This document shows positions 48,659 through 58,643 of a stretch of DNA of 64,000 bases, piece after piece. Within the stretch, counting starts at the first letter, position 1; every line of letters begins with the position of its first letter. The notes below the pieces were generated by a model that saw only the letters and a program-made list of their open reading frames with translations, was not told the DNA's origin and ran no database searches. The stretch is from Limimaricola hongkongensis DSM 17492. Lineage in GTDB: Bacteria > Pseudomonadota > Alphaproteobacteria > Rhodobacterales > Rhodobacteraceae. The DNA lies in the NCBI RefSeq assembly GCF_000600975.2, contig NZ_KK088649.1, positions 394,702 to 458,701 of the forward strand, read 5' to 3'. Position numbers and translations under genes: made by a program.

Positions 48659-49842
48659 ATGGCGCGGGCACTGGTGATCGGCGGCGGACCGGCGGGGCTG
48701 ATGGCGGCGGAAGAGCTGGCGGCGGCGGGCTGCGAGGTGACGCTGGCCGAGCAGATGCCCACCATGGGTCGCAAGCTGCTGATGGCGGGCAAATCCGGGC
48801 TCAACCTCACCAAGTCCGAGCCGCGCGCGCAGTTCGACGCGGCCTTCGGCGAGACGCCCGACGCATTGCGCGCGGCGCTGGACGCCTTCGGCGCCGAGGC
48901 GGTGCAGGGCTGGGCCCGCGACCTTGGCCAGGAGGTGTTCACCGGCTCCACGGGCCGGGTCTTTCCGACGGGCATGAAGGCCTCTCCGCTGCTGCGCGCA
49001 TGGCTCGCGCGGTTGCAGGGGGCGAGGGTCGACCTGCGCCCCCGCTGGCGGTTCGACGGCTGGAAGGATGGCGAGGCGCTGTTCGACACGCCGGAGGGGG
49101 CACGGGCCGTCGCGGCGGATGTCACGGTGCTGGCGCTGGGCGGGGCGAGCTGGTCGCGGCTCGGCTCGGACGGGCGCTGGGCGGCGCTGCTGGCCGGGCA
49201 GGTCGCGCCGTTTTGCCCCGCGAACATGGGGTTCGGCGTCGACTGGTCGGCGCATATGCGGCCCCATTTCGGCGCGCCGGTCAAACCCGTGGCGCTCATC
49301 GCCGGGGCGCGGCGGGTGCGCGGCGAATGCGTGATCTCGGCGCGCGGGCTGGAGGGCGGCGGGATCTACGCGGTGTCGGCGGATCTGCGCGACGGTGCGC
49401 CGCTCGCGCTCGACCTCGTGCCCGATCTCGACGCGGCCGAGCTGGCGCGCAGGCTCGCGCGGCCGCGCGGCAAGACCAGCCTGTCGAACCATCTGCGCAA
49501 ATCGCTCAGGCTCGATCCGGTGCGCATGGCGCTGCTGCACGAATGCGCCCGCCCCCTGCCGGGCGATCCGGCGGCGCTGGCGGCGCGGATCAAGGCGCTG
49601 GAGATACCGCTCACCGGGCCGCACCCGATCGACGAGGCGATCTCCACGGCGGGGGGCTTGCGCTTCGATGCGCTCGACGATGGCCTGATGCTGCGCCGAC
49701 CGGCCCGGGGTGTTCGCCGCGGGCGAGATGCTCGACTGGGAGGCGCCGACGGGCGGCTACCTGATCACCGCCTGCCTCGCCACGGGCCGCCATGCGGGCC
49801 GCGCCGCCGCGGATTGGGCGAAGACCGCGCATCGACCCTAGC
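48659..49842 (+). pseudogene. FAD-dependent flavoprotein (TIGR03862-like), frame broken near the 3' end
   Basis: From ATG 48659 (AGGAGG seven bases upstream) the frame encodes a HI0933-like flavoprotein: VIGGGPAGLMAAEELAAAG (FAD site), GRKLLMAGKSGLNLTKSEP, VLALGGASWSRLGSDGRW and [14 protein letters not shown]. Around 49697-49710 the expected end ([38 protein letters not shown]) is in another frame and stops at 49842. One extra base in the GC-rich stretch cggcccgggg explains it. Without correction the open frame would run on antisense-like into yjbH, which is not plausible. A sequence error is as likely as a real mutation. Function of the family is unclear. Confidence 0.82.
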
Positions 49843-49916
49843 GCGCCGGGGCCCGGCTTTCATTCGGCCCGCCGCGCGGCTAGGGTGCCGCAAGCGAGCA
49901 GGGAGAGCAGCACGAC

Positions 49917-52064
49917 ATGACGATCCGAGCGATGCGCCGGGGCGGGGCCGTGAGCCTCGTGGCCCTTCTGGCGGCGGGGGCCTCGGGCGCCCAGACGGTG
50001 TCCGACCGCGGCCTGAGCTACACGCTCTACGGCACGCCGGGCCTGATCGAGATGCCCTCGGCGCTCAGCGCCAGGGACGGGCAGATCGCCGCGACCATCG
50101 GTGGCTTCGACGGCCAGACCCGCACGACATTCACCTTCCAGCTGCTGCCCAAGCTGTCGGGCAGCTTCCGCTACAGCCGGATCGAGGATTACTCCCTGCC
50201 GGGCAGCCGTGGACAGGTCGACGATTACTTCGACCGCAGCTTCGATCTGCGCTACCGCTTCAACGACGAAACCGCGCGGATGCCCGCCTTTGCCATCGGG
50301 TTGCAGGATTTCCTCGGCACCGGCGCCTATGGCGCGGAATATCTCGTCGCGACCAAGACCTTCGGCGACACGCTGCGCGTCTCGGCGGGGCTGGGCTGGG
50401 GGCGCTTTGGCTCGGATGGCGGCTTCGACAACCCGCTGGGGCTGATCTCCTCGGAGTTCGACACCCGGCCCGGTCTCGATTTCGGCGAAGGCGGCACCTT
50501 CGAGATCGACCAGCTGTTCCGGGGCGACGCGGCGCTGTTCGGCGGAGTCGAATACGCGCCCACCGACAAGCTGACGCTCAAGGCCGAGTATTCCTCGGAC
50601 GCCTATGCGCGCGAAACCGAGCTGGGGCTGATCGAGCGCGACACGCCGCTCAATTTCGGGGCGGTCTACCGGCCGCTGCCGGGCGTGCAGCTCGGCGCGT
50701 CGTGGCTGCATGGCTCGGAGCTGGCGCTCACCGGGACCTTCCTGATCGACCCGACCGAACGGCCCTATGGCCCCGGTCTCGACCCGGCCCCGGTGCCGGT
50801 GAAGATCCGCGCCAGCGACGCGCGCGCGGCGCAGACCTGGAACCGCGCGGCGCTGCCCGAGGCGCAGATCGGCACGGCGCTGCAGCAGGCGCTCGCCGCC
50901 GAGGGGGTGGAGCTGTCCTCGATCCAGCTGTCGGACCGCGCCGTGCGGCTGCGCTATACCAACACCCGCTACCGCGCCGAGGCGCAGGCGATGGGGCGCA
51001 TCGCGCGGATGCTGAGCCTCGGCCTGCCCGATTCGATCGAACGTTTCACGCTGGAGCCGATGCAGCGCGGGTTGCCGCTTTCGGCGGTGACGCTGAGCCG
51101 CTCCGACATCGAGGCGCTTGCGAACACCGCCGGCGGCACGCAGGCGCTTGAGGAGCGCCGCGTGCTCGACGATGCGGGCCCGGCGCAAGGGCTGGCGCCG
51201 CTGCCGCGCGTCGACGACCGGTTCTCATGGGGGCTCGCGCCCTATGCGCGGATCACCGTGTTCGACGGCGACGCGCCGTTCCAGTTCGAGGCCGGCGCGC
51301 AGGTCACGGCGAGCTACGAGATCACCGACAGCCTCGTCGCCTCGGGCACGCTGCGCCAGCAGCTCTATACCAATCGCGACGACCCCGAGCTGATCGTGGC
51401 CGAGGGGGACGAACCCTACCCGGTGCGCCGCAACGCGGCGCTCTATGCCAAGGAGGGCACCACCGGCATTCGCGACCTGACGCTGGCCCAATATGGCCGG
51501 CTCGCGCCGGACGTCTTTGCCCGCGCCACGGCCGGCTATCTCGAAGAGATGTATGGCGGCGTTTCGACCGAGGTGCTGTGGAAGCCCGCCGACAGCCGGC
51601 TCGGGCTGGGTGCCGAGGTCAATTACGCACGCCAGCGCGATTTCGATCTCGGCTTCGGCTTTCAGGATTACGACGTCGTCACCGGCCATGCCTCGGCCTA
51701 TTACGATTTCGACAACCGGTTCTACGGGCAGGTCGATGTCGGCCGCTACCTCGCAGGGGATTGGGGCGCGACCTTCACGCTCGACCGCGAATTCGAGAAT
51801 GGCTGGAGCGTCGGCGGCTATTTCACCCTGACCGACGTGCCGTTCGAGGATTACGGCGAAGGCTCCTTCGACAAGGGCATCCGGGTGACGATCCCGCTCG
51901 ACTACGTGGTGGGCCAGCCGACCCGGCGCGAGGCGTCGAGCGCGCTCGCCTCGCTGCAGCGCGACGGCGGTGCCAAGCTGCGCGTCGACGGGCGGCTCTA
52001 CGAGGTGGTCCGCGACGGCCATCTGAACGATCTCGAAGACGGCTGGGGGCGGTTCTGGAAATGA
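49917..52064 (+). CDS. yjbH: YjbH-family outer-membrane exopolysaccharide protein
   Basis: 715 residues with a signal peptide (MTIRAMRRGGAVSLVALLAAGASGAQ). The body is rich in beta strands with alternating polarity: GTPGLIEMPSALSARDGQIAATIGGF at the mature N-terminus, repeated strand pairs such as FTFQLLPKLSGSFRYSRIED, and FSWGLAPYARITVFDGDAPFQFEAGAQV, ending with VSVTIPLDYVVGQ-type strands. This fits YjbH/DUF940. In E. coli yjbEFGH products act in an exopolysaccharide pathway. Here the start overlaps nothing, and its stop overlaps the yjbF start (ATGA). Confidence 0.88.
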   Translation: MTIRAMRRGGAVSLVALLAAGASGAQTVSDRGLSYTLYGTPGLIEMPSALSARDGQIAATIGGFDGQTRTTFTFQLLPKLSGSFRYSRIEDYSLPGSRGQVDDYFDRSFDLRYRFNDETARMPAFAIGLQDFLGTGAYGAEYLVATKTFGDTLRVSAGLGWGRFGSDGGFDNPLGLISSEFDTRPGLDFGEGGTFEIDQLFRGDAALFGGVEYAPTDKLTLKAEYSSDAYARETELGLIERDTPLNFGAVYRPLPGVQLGASWLHGSELALTGTFLIDPTERPYGPGLDPAPVPVKIRASDARAAQTWNRAALPEAQIGTALQQALAAEGVELSSIQLSDRAVRLRYTNTRYRAEAQAMGRIARMLSLGLPDSIERFTLEPMQRGLPLSAVTLSRSDIEALANTAGGTQALEERRVLDDAGPAQGLAPLPRVDDRFSWGLAPYARITVFDGDAPFQFEAGAQVTASYEITDSLVASGTLRQQLYTNRDDPELIVAEGDEPYPVRRNAALYAKEGTTGIRDLTLAQYGRLAPDVFARATAGYLEEMYGGVSTEVLWKPADSRLGLGAEVNYARQRDFDLGFGFQDYDVVTGHASAYYDFDNRFYGQVDVGRYLAGDWGATFTLDREFENGWSVGGYFTLTDVPFEDYGEGSFDKGIRVTIPLDYVVGQPTRREASSALASLQRDGGAKLRVDGRLYEVVRDGHLNDLEDGWGRFWK

Positions 52065-52705
52065 CGATGCGGATCACGATGACGGCGGCGCTGGCGGGGC
52101 TGGTGCTGCTCGCGGGGTGCGGCGGCGGTGCGGGGCTCACGGCGGCGGTGCAGGGCGCCATCGCGCCGCTGGTGGGCACCCAGACCGCGCCCGCCGCGCG
52201 CGGCGGCGGGGCCGCCACCCCGGTCGACCCCGCGACCGCGCGCAGCGTCCGGATCGCGGCGCTCGGCGCGTCCGGAACGGCAACCCGGGTGGTCGACAAC
52301 GGAGCCTCCGAAACCTTCTCGGGGCCGGGCGGCTTCACCTACACGTTGCGCGACGGGATGCTGGTCGCGACCCGCGGTCTGGGCCACGACCTGATGGCCG
52401 CCGATGCGCGCCAGAGCCGCGCTGCGCTGCGCGCCGGCGGCGGTTCGGCGCGCCGGGTGCACGAAACGCTGGACGGGATGGATCGAATCGTGCGCAGCAC
52501 GTTCGATTGCACGGTCTCCGCAAGAGGGGGCGAGACGATTGATCTGGGCAACCGCAAGGTGAATGCCCGCCGGTTCGACGAGACCTGCCAGGGCGACGGC
52601 CTGATCTTCGAGAACCGCTACTGGCTCGACGCGTCGGGCGGGATCTTGTCGTCGCGTCAGTTCGTCACGCAAACTGTTGCATATTTGCGCAGCAGCGGCC
52701 TTTAG
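52061..52705 (+). CDS. yjbF: YjbF-family lipoprotein
   Basis: 214 residues. A lipoprotein signal ends LVLLAGC20. The mature part has VRIAALGASGTATRVVDNGASETFSGPGGFTYTLRDGMLVATRGLGHDLMAAD and RKVNARRFDETCQGDGLIFENRYWLDASGGILSSRQFVTQTVAYL, the YjbF (DUF4893-like/GfcB) pattern. It would be an outer-membrane lipoprotein working with YjbH. Coupled to yjbH by a 4-base overlap. No yjbG is present, but a very small secreted protein follows 100 bases later. Confidence 0.87.
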   Translation: MTMRITMTAALAGLVLLAGCGGGAGLTAAVQGAIAPLVGTQTAPAARGGGAATPVDPATARSVRIAALGASGTATRVVDNGASETFSGPGGFTYTLRDGMLVATRGLGHDLMAADARQSRAALRAGGGSARRVHETLDGMDRIVRSTFDCTVSARGGETIDLGNRKVNARRFDETCQGDGLIFENRYWLDASGGILSSRQFVTQTVAYLRSSGL

Positions 52706-52741
52706 TTTCGCTTTCTCGCCGCCGTGGACTGGTCATCCAGC

Positions 52742-52770
52742 TTGTGTGATACACCTATCTTGGCTATAGC
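52742..52770 (+). promoter_or_regulatory. Possible promoter of the small secreted protein gene
   Basis: TTGTGT (52742-52747), a 17-base spacer and TATAGC (52765-52770) are a plausible sigma-70 pair; the -10 overlaps the perfect 10-bp palindrome GGCTATAGCC (52762-52771). Weak match to consensus. Confidence 0.35.
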
Positions 52771-52805
52771 CGACCTAACGTTTTGTTATCAACTGGAGTA
52801 GAGAC

Positions 52806-53027
52806 ATGCGCCTCACCAAGACCATCGCCGCCGCCGCCCTCGTCGGCACCATGACCGCTTCCTCGGCTCTCGCCGGTGGCCTGGCCGTCGAGATCGTCGA
52901 GCCCCCGGTCGTCGTGGTCGAGCCCGAGCAGGAAGCCCGCGGTTCGCTGGCCGGCCCCCTCGGCTTCCTTCTGCCGCTGGCCGCCGTCGCCGGCCTGGTC
53001 GCCCTGGCCGCTTCGGACGACTCCTGA
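52806..53027 (+). CDS. Very small secreted protein with C-terminal hydrophobic segment
   Basis: 73 residues. A signal peptide (MRLTKTIAAAALVGTMTASSALAG) is followed by an acidic Val/Pro-rich stretch (VEIVEPPVVVVEPEQEARG) and a C-terminal hydrophobic helix (GPLGFLLPLAAVAGLVALAAS) ending in DDS. It resembles small Rhodobacteraceae proteins sometimes mislabelled ferrochelatase. Mature product would be about 49 residues. GGAG lies 9 bases upstream of the ATG. It has its own predicted promoter and a very strong terminator. Whether it is the functional counterpart of YjbE (also tiny and secreted) is speculation. Confidence 0.75.
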   Translation: MRLTKTIAAAALVGTMTASSALAGGLAVEIVEPPVVVVEPEQEARGSLAGPLGFLLPLAAVAGLVALAASDDS

Positions 53028-53037
53028 TTTCAGGACC

Positions 53038-53095
53038 ATCCGGCCTTCGGGCCGGATGCGGGAAACGGCGGACCTTCGGGTCCGCCGTTTTTCGT
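53038..53095 (+). terminator. Double hairpin with strong intrinsic terminator
   Basis: A first stem ATCCGGCC/GGCCGGAT (53038-53057, TTCG loop) is followed by a 12-bp stem AAACGGCGGACC/GGTCCGCCGTTT (53063-53090, TTCG loop) with a T-run. It lies 10 bases past the small gene stop. Confidence 0.93.
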
Positions 53096-53131
53096 TTGGG
53101 GGTATGGTGGGCGCGCGTGGGCCGCGCGATC

Positions 53132-54154
53132 TCAGCGCCGCGCCATCATCGCCAGCCGGATCAGCGCCCGCTCCACCAGCGCCTGCGCGGGGGCGCGGCT
53201 CGCCGAGCGCAGCTGCAGGTCGGTCTCGATCAACAGCGTCACCGCCCGCTCCAGCCGGTCGCGGCCCCAGCCCCCGGCCTGCCGGGTCATCGCGTCGCGG
53301 CGCGGGCCCCAGACCGGCGGACGCAGCCGCGCGATGCCCTGTCCCGGCCCGCCCGGATCGCTCGCCACGGCGTGCAGCTGCCGGAAATGCCTGAGCGCCA
53401 TGATGCACAGCGACACCGGCGTGGTGCCCTGCGCGTAGAGCCTGCGCAGCAAGGCCGCGATCTGCGGCGCGCGCCCCTCGGCCACCACCGCCAGCAGCGC
53501 GTCGGTCTCGGCCTCGGTGGAGCGCGGGGCGACGGCGGCGATGTCGTCGGCGCTCGTCGGCGTGGTCTCGCCATGCTTGTAGAGGCCGAGCTTTTCCATC
53601 GTCATGCGGAACGCGCCGGGATCGAGCGCGCGCGACAGCTCCTGCAACAGCGCCTGCCCCTCGGGGTCGGGCTCGGGGACGCCCGCCGCGGCGCGGATCG
53701 CGGCGATTTCCTCGGGGCCGGGCGGGTCGTCATACAGGCCGATCGACACCGCCATGGGTTGCGCCTCGAACAGCTTGCGCAGCGCCGATTTGGCGGGCAG
53801 CTGCCCGGCGGTGGCGAGGATCTGCGCATCGCCCGGCTTCCAGGCCTTGAAGGCCTCCGTGAAAAGCGGCGCGAGCCCGTCGGTCGCGCCTTCGACGAAG
53901 ACCACGCGCGGACCGGGAAAGAACCCCTGCGCCTTTACCGCGTCGATCAGCGCGGCGCCGTCGCGGCGCAGGTCGGCGGCGGGCAGGCGGGCCAGCCGCA
54001 TCTCGGTTTCGGCGTCGGGCCCGGCAAGGCCGGCGATCACCTCCGCGCGGCGCTGCGCCACGCGCATCACGTCCTCGCCCCAGATCAGCGCGCCGGCGAT
54101 CTTGGGGTCGGGCTTGCGAAAGAACGCCGCCGCGTCGCGCGCCGAAAGCTTCAT
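53132..54154 (-). CDS. holA: DNA polymerase III delta subunit
   Basis: 340 residues. The delta subunit opens the beta clamp in the clamp-loader complex. The pattern includes [35 protein letters not shown] at the N-terminus, FPGPRVVFVEGATDGLAPL, FEAQPMAVSIGLYDD, and a C-terminal collar segment RLYAQGTTPVSLCIMALRHFRQLHAV. It lacks the Walker A motif, as expected for delta. The start overlaps the lptE stop (ATGA). It is the last gene of leuS-lptE-holA. Confidence 0.92.
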   Translation of the reverse strand: MKLSARDAAAFFRKPDPKIAGALIWGEDVMRVAQRRAEVIAGLAGPDAETEMRLARLPAADLRRDGAALIDAVKAQGFFPGPRVVFVEGATDGLAPLFTEAFKAWKPGDAQILATAGQLPAKSALRKLFEAQPMAVSIGLYDDPPGPEEIAAIRAAAGVPEPDPEGQALLQELSRALDPGAFRMTMEKLGLYKHGETTPTSADDIAAVAPRSTEAETDALLAVVAEGRAPQIAALLRRLYAQGTTPVSLCIMALRHFRQLHAVASDPGGPGQGIARLRPPVWGPRRDAMTRQAGGWGRDRLERAVTLLIETDLQLRSASRAPAQALVERALIRLAMMARR

Positions 54155-54639
54155 GGCAGGTCCGGCGTGACCAGCAGCCGGGTCATGACCTGATCGGCGA
54201 GCAGCACCGCGAGCCGCTCGCGCGCATCGCGCTCCGCCGCACCCGAGGCCACGGTCCCCAGCGTGGAGGAATAGCCCGCAAAGGCCTCGACCGTGCCTTC
54301 GGCCAGCGCCGTGCCGCCACCGGCGGGGCGCAGCGCGAAGGTGGCCCGGCCCAGCAACCGGTAGCGCAGCACCGCGCCGTCGGCGCTGATCGCGGCCTGC
54401 TCGCTTTGCTCGGAGGTGTCGACGTCGAGCCGGTAGGCCGCCTCGCGCGCCGGGCCGAGCCGGTCGATCAGCCGGGCCCGCAGCAGGTAGCCCGAAACGG
54501 TGGCGGGCACCTCCACCGCGACGCGGCCGCGCAGCCGCGCGGCATCGCTGCCCGGCCCGTAGGCCGGGGCAAAGCCGCAGCCGCCAAGCGCCAGAGCGCC
54601 CAGCAAAGCCGCGCGGCGCGTCGGCTCAGACGACCACAT
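54151..54639 (-). CDS. lptE: LPS-assembly lipoprotein LptE
   Basis: 162 residues. The lipoprotein signal [14 protein letters not shown]21 is preceded by two Arg. The mature part has [77 protein letters not shown], the LptE alternation of strands and one helix. It plugs the LptD barrel that inserts lipopolysaccharide at the outer membrane. Overlaps leuS by 14 bases and holA by 4 bases. Confidence 0.9.
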   Translation of the reverse strand: MWSSEPTRRAALLGALALGGCGFAPAYGPGSDAARLRGRVAVEVPATVSGYLLRARLIDRLGPAREAAYRLDVDTSEQSEQAAISADGAVLRYRLLGRATFALRPAGGGTALAEGTVEAFAGYSSTLGTVASGAAERDARERLAVLLADQVMTRLLVTPDLP

Positions 54640-57184
54640 TGACGATCCGGCCGGGCACCACGATGAGCTTCTTCGGGCTGCCGCCGTCGAGCGCCTTGGC
54701 CACCGCCTCGTCGGCCAGCACCAGCGCCTCGATCTCGGCCTTCTCCATCGCCTTGGGGACCGAGATCTCGGAGCGGCGCTTGCCGTTGATCTGGATCGGC
54801 AGCGTCACGCTGTCCTCGACGAGAAAGCGCTCCTCGGCCACCGGCCACGGCGTGTCGGCCACGAAGCCCTCGCCGCCCAGCCGGGTCCAGATCTCTTCCG
54901 CCAGATGCGGCGTCATCGGCGACATCAGCTGCGCCAGCACGCGCGCGGCCTCGCGCCGCGTTTCGGCGCTGGCCTTCGATTTCGACAGCACGGAGGTAAA
55001 GGCATAGAGCTTGGCGATCGCGGCGTTGAAGCCGAAGCTTTCGAGCCCCAGCGTCACGTCGCGGATCGCGCGGTGCAGCTGGCGCATCAGATCCTCGTCG
55101 GCCGCCGCATCGCCGCCCGTCGCCTCGGCGATCTCGTCGGCGATGCGCCAGACCCGCGCGAGGTGCTTGTGCGCGGCCTCGGCGCCGGCGGCGGTCCATT
55201 CGACGTCGCGCTCGGGCGGGCTGTCGGACAGCACGAACCAGCGCGCCGTGTCGGCGCCGTACTGCGCGAGGATCGCATCCGGGTCGACGACGTTCTTCTT
55301 CGACTTCGACATCTTGGCCGAAGGGATGATCTCGACCGTCTCGCCGGTCGCCTTGAGCGCGCCGTCCTCGACGCTTTCGGGCAGGTGGTAGACCGGGCGA
55401 CCATTGGCGTCGCGGGTCTGGTAGATCTCGTGCGTGACCATGCCTTGGGTGAAGAGCGCGTTGAACGGCTCGATCGCCTTTTCGGGCAGGTGGCCCGTCA
55501 CCTGCATCGCCCGCGCGAAGAAGCGCGAATAGAGCAGGTGCAGAATCGCGTGCTCGATGCCGCCGATGTATTGATCGACGTTCATCCAGTACTCGGCTTC
55601 GGCCAGATCGGTCGGCGTCTCGGCGCGGGGGCTGGTGAAGCGCGCGAAGTACCACGACGAATCCACGAAGGTGTCCATCGTGTCGGTCTCGCGGCGCGCC
55701 GCCTTGCCGCAGCGCGGGCAGGGGGCGTCGCGCCATGTCGGGTGACGGTCGAGCGGGTTGCCCGGCACGTCGAAGCTCACATCGTCGGGCAGGCGGACCG
55801 GCAGGTTCTCCTTCTTCTCGGGCACCGCGCCGCAGTCCTCGCAATGCACGATCGGGATCGGGGTGCCCCAGTAGCGCTGGCGCGACAGGCCCCAGTCGCG
55901 CAGGCGGAAGCGGGTCACGCCGCGGCCCACGCCGTTGGCCTCGCAAAAGTCGATCGCGGCGTCGATCGCCTGCTCGCCGGTCTGCTCGGTGTCGCCCGCG
56001 AAGCCGCGGATATAGATCACGGGCTCGGTCTTGGGCGGCACGAAAGCCGGACCGCCATCCTCGGCCAGCGCCTGCCCGTCATCATTGGCGGGGGCGAAGG
56101 TCGAGATCACCGGCAGGTCGTATTTGCGCGCGAAGTCGAGATCGCGCCCGTCATGCGCCGGGCAGCCGAAGATCGCGCCGGTGCCGTAATCCATCAGCAC
56201 GAAATTGGCGATCCAGACCGGCAGGTCGCGGCCCTGGTCGAAGGGGTGGCGCACGGTGAGACCGGTGTCGAAGCCGAGCTTCTCGCCGGTTTCCAGCGCC
56301 TCCTCGGTGGTGCCGCCGCGGCGGGCCTCGGCGCAGAAGGCGGCCACGTCCGCGCGCTCGCTCTCCAGCGCGCGGGCCAGAGGGTGATCGGGCGAAATGC
56401 CGATGAAGCTCGCGCCCAGAAGCGTGTCGGGGCGGGTGGTGTAGACCTCGATCCGGTCATGGCCATGGGTGGGTTCGGTGAGGCCGAAGGCCATTTCCAG
56501 CCCGCGCGACCGGCCGATCCAGTTGGCCTGCATCAGCTTGACCTTGGCGGGCCAGTCGTCGAGCCCGTCCAGCGCCGCCAGAAGCTCGTCGCTGTACTCC
56601 GAGATCCTGAAGAACCACTGCGTCAGCTCGCGCCGTTCGACATCCGCGCCCGAGCGCCAGCCCTTGCCGTCGATCACCTGCTCGTTGGCGAGCACGGTCA
56701 TGTCGACCGGGTCCCAGTTCACCACCGCGTTCTTGCGATAGACGAGGCCCTTGTCGAGCATGTCGATGAACAGCGCCTGCTGCTGGCCGTAGTACTCCGG
56801 GTCGCAGGTCGCGAATTCGCGGCTCCAGTCGATCGAGAGACCCAGCGGCTTCATCTGCGCGCGCATGTCGGCGATGTTGTTGTAGGTCCATTCCTTGGGG
56901 TGGCCGCCAGACGCCATCGCGGCGTTCTCGGCGGGCATGCCGAAGGCGTCCCAGCCCATCGGGTGCAGCACGTTGTGGCCCGTCGCCAGCTTGTGGCGCG
57001 CGATCACGTCGCCCATCGTGTAGTTGCGCACATGGCCCATGTGGATCCGCCCCGAGGGGTAGGGGAACATCTCCAGCACGTAGTATTTCGGACGACTCTC
57101 GTCGCGCCGCGCGGTAAAGAGGCCGGCCTCGTCCCAGGCGGCCTGCCATTTGGCTTCGATCTCGGCGGCGGTGTAGCGCGACAT
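54626..57184 (-). CDS. leuS: Leucyl-tRNA synthetase
   Basis: 852 residues, class Ia. The HIGH motif is HMGH (48-51) in [15 protein letters not shown]. The CP1 editing domain includes the [12 protein letters not shown] segment, and the zinc-like knuckle [10 protein letters not shown] plus [13 protein letters not shown] precede the KMSKS loop ([15 protein letters not shown]). The anticodon-binding domain ends [12 protein letters not shown] 57184 is the natural start; an open frame further upstream is not conserved. Charges tRNA-Leu. First gene of leuS-lptE-holA. Confidence 0.97.
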   Translation of the reverse strand: MSRYTAAEIEAKWQAAWDEAGLFTARRDESRPKYYVLEMFPYPSGRIHMGHVRNYTMGDVIARHKLATGHNVLHPMGWDAFGMPAENAAMASGGHPKEWTYNNIADMRAQMKPLGLSIDWSREFATCDPEYYGQQQALFIDMLDKGLVYRKNAVVNWDPVDMTVLANEQVIDGKGWRSGADVERRELTQWFFRISEYSDELLAALDGLDDWPAKVKLMQANWIGRSRGLEMAFGLTEPTHGHDRIEVYTTRPDTLLGASFIGISPDHPLARALESERADVAAFCAEARRGGTTEEALETGEKLGFDTGLTVRHPFDQGRDLPVWIANFVLMDYGTGAIFGCPAHDGRDLDFARKYDLPVISTFAPANDDGQALAEDGGPAFVPPKTEPVIYIRGFAGDTEQTGEQAIDAAIDFCEANGVGRGVTRFRLRDWGLSRQRYWGTPIPIVHCEDCGAVPEKKENLPVRLPDDVSFDVPGNPLDRHPTWRDAPCPRCGKAARRETDTMDTFVDSSWYFARFTSPRAETPTDLAEAEYWMNVDQYIGGIEHAILHLLYSRFFARAMQVTGHLPEKAIEPFNALFTQGMVTHEIYQTRDANGRPVYHLPESVEDGALKATGETVEIIPSAKMSKSKKNVVDPDAILAQYGADTARWFVLSDSPPERDVEWTAAGAEAAHKHLARVWRIADEIAEATGGDAAADEDLMRQLHRAIRDVTLGLESFGFNAAIAKLYAFTSVLSKSKASAETRREAARVLAQLMSPMTPHLAEEIWTRLGGEGFVADTPWPVAEERFLVEDSVTLPIQINGKRRSEISVPKAMEKAEIEALVLADEAVAKALDGGSPKKLIVVPGRIVNVVV

Positions 57185-57298
57185 GGTTCGGGTTCCTCGG
57201 ATGGTCTGGCACGGGTCTGGCGGGGCGGTTCGGCCCGCTGGCGGTGATACTGCACATCGCCGCGCTGTGCCACTCCCGCGCGCAGAAATGCCGGGCCC

Positions 57299-57330
57299 CA
57301 AAAGCGAAGGGCGGCCCCGAAGGACCGCCC
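57299..57330 (-). terminator. Intrinsic terminator of the porin gene
   Basis: On the minus strand GGGCGGTCC/GGGCCGCCC (one wobble pair, TTCG loop) is followed by TTCGCTTTT. It lies 26 bases past the porin stop. Confidence 0.75.
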
Positions 57331-57356
57331 CTGCCTGAAGTCGTGATCCGGTTGGA

Positions 57357-58463
57357 TCAGAACTCGAAGGAGACCTCGACGGTGGTGCCGTCCTGGTACT
57401 CGGGATCGCCGATCTCGTCCTCGGAGTCGTTGTCGTCGTCCTCGGCGAAGGACACGAGCAGCTGCGCGCCTTCGGCCAGATCGTAGGTGCTGGCGACGTA
57501 GTAGTCGTCACCCGCATCGGCGACGCCGGCGTAGAAGTTCAGGCCCATGCCCATGTCGTAACCGGCTTCGATCGCCCAGTCCTCGTCGCCTTCACGAACT
57601 TCTTCGTAAGCGGTCGAGACGGTGATCGGGCCCGAGACGTAGTCGGCGGCCAGGCCGAAGCTGTCGCCTTCGTCATCCGACTCGTGGACGTAGAACGCGC
57701 CGAGGGTGACGGGGCCGACCGGGTAGGCGACCTCGATACCGGTCGAGCTCTCGGAGTCGCCGGCGGCATCTTCTTCACGGGCGTAGGCCACGTCGATATC
57801 GGCGCCGGCAAAGGCGGTGCCGAAGGCGATGCCGAAGATCTGGTTCGGGTTGTAGTCGCCGTTGTCGATCTCGACGGCTTCGGAGTAGTCGCGCTCTTCT
57901 TCCTGGTAGCCAGCCGACATTTCGAAGGCGCCGAAGGTGCCCGCTACGCCGACCGAGTACTGGTCGAGGGTGTCGTCGTCGCCCGGCACGTTGCCGTCGG
58001 TGGTGTCGTCCACGAGGGCCGAAACCGAAACGTCGAGGCCGTAGGCCATGAAGTCGCCGCGCAGCACGGTCTCGCCGTCGGTCTCGGAGAAGCCGTCATG
58101 GGCCATTTCCGACACGCCATCCCAGCGCAGGTTGGCGGCCATGTCGGTGTCGCCGAAGAACAGGCCGGCGGTCTCGGAGGTCAGCGACAGCACGTAGCCG
58201 TCGGCTTCGAGCGCCACGTCGGACAGCTCGTTGTCGACCAGGTCGGTGGTGACGGTCGCGGCGGCGGTCAGGCCGTTGTCGAGCTCCTGGCTCAGGGTGA
58301 TGCCGAGCTCGGCATCCCAGTAGAAGCCACGGTCGTCGTCGGTTTCGCTGTCGGTGTCGGTGTCGTTGTAGCCCAGAGTGGCTTCGCCGGAGAAGGACAC
58401 TTCGGCGGCGGCAGCGCCGGCAAAGGCCACGATCGAGGCCGAGGCGAGCAGGATGCGTTTCAT
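57357..58463 (-). CDS. Acidic outer-membrane porin
   Basis: 368 residues, with a signal peptide ([21 protein letters not shown]). It has the Rhodobacter-type porin pattern: [50 protein letters not shown], many alternating strands and the C-terminal VEVSFEF with a terminal Phe. The protein is very rich in Asp and Glu, with large acidic loops, as seen in marine bacteria. It should form a trimeric general porin. ATG 58463 has GAGGGAA upstream. The leader carries a perfect 6-bp hairpin (58481-58496) just before the ribosome site. Confidence 0.92.
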   Translation of the reverse strand: MKRILLASASIVAFAGAAAAEVSFSGEATLGYNDTDTDSETDDDRGFYWDAELGITLSQELDNGLTAAATVTTDLVDNELSDVALEADGYVLSLTSETAGLFFGDTDMAANLRWDGVSEMAHDGFSETDGETVLRGDFMAYGLDVSVSALVDDTTDGNVPGDDDTLDQYSVGVAGTFGAFEMSAGYQEEERDYSEAVEIDNGDYNPNQIFGIAFGTAFAGADIDVAYAREEDAAGDSESSTGIEVAYPVGPVTLGAFYVHESDDEGDSFGLAADYVSGPITVSTAYEEVREGDEDWAIEAGYDMGMGLNFYAGVADAGDDYYVASTYDLAEGAQLLVSFAEDDDNDSEDEIGDPEYQDGTTVEVSFEF

Positions 58464-58643
58464 GGATTTCCCTCGTATTTGCATTCCCGAGAATGCCAGT
58501 CGAGCCAGCATTGACGTTTTCATTGCGCACGAGGCCCTTCACACTCAAGGAGTTTGGCCCCCCCTCCCGGTCCTGTCCAAAAATTGATGCAACCGGGTCA
58601 CACACATGTCAGACAGCCGCTTGGAACCATTCAGGAGATGCCG

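Noticed and set aside
49842-51151. Continuation of the flavoprotein frame into yjbH
   Set aside because: After the frame break it reads only out-of-frame yjbH sequence; yjbH itself has a proper start and signal peptide.
54905-57247. A 780-codon open frame on the plus strand across leuS
   Set aside because: Antisense shadow of leuS; no recognisable domain, while leuS has full motifs.
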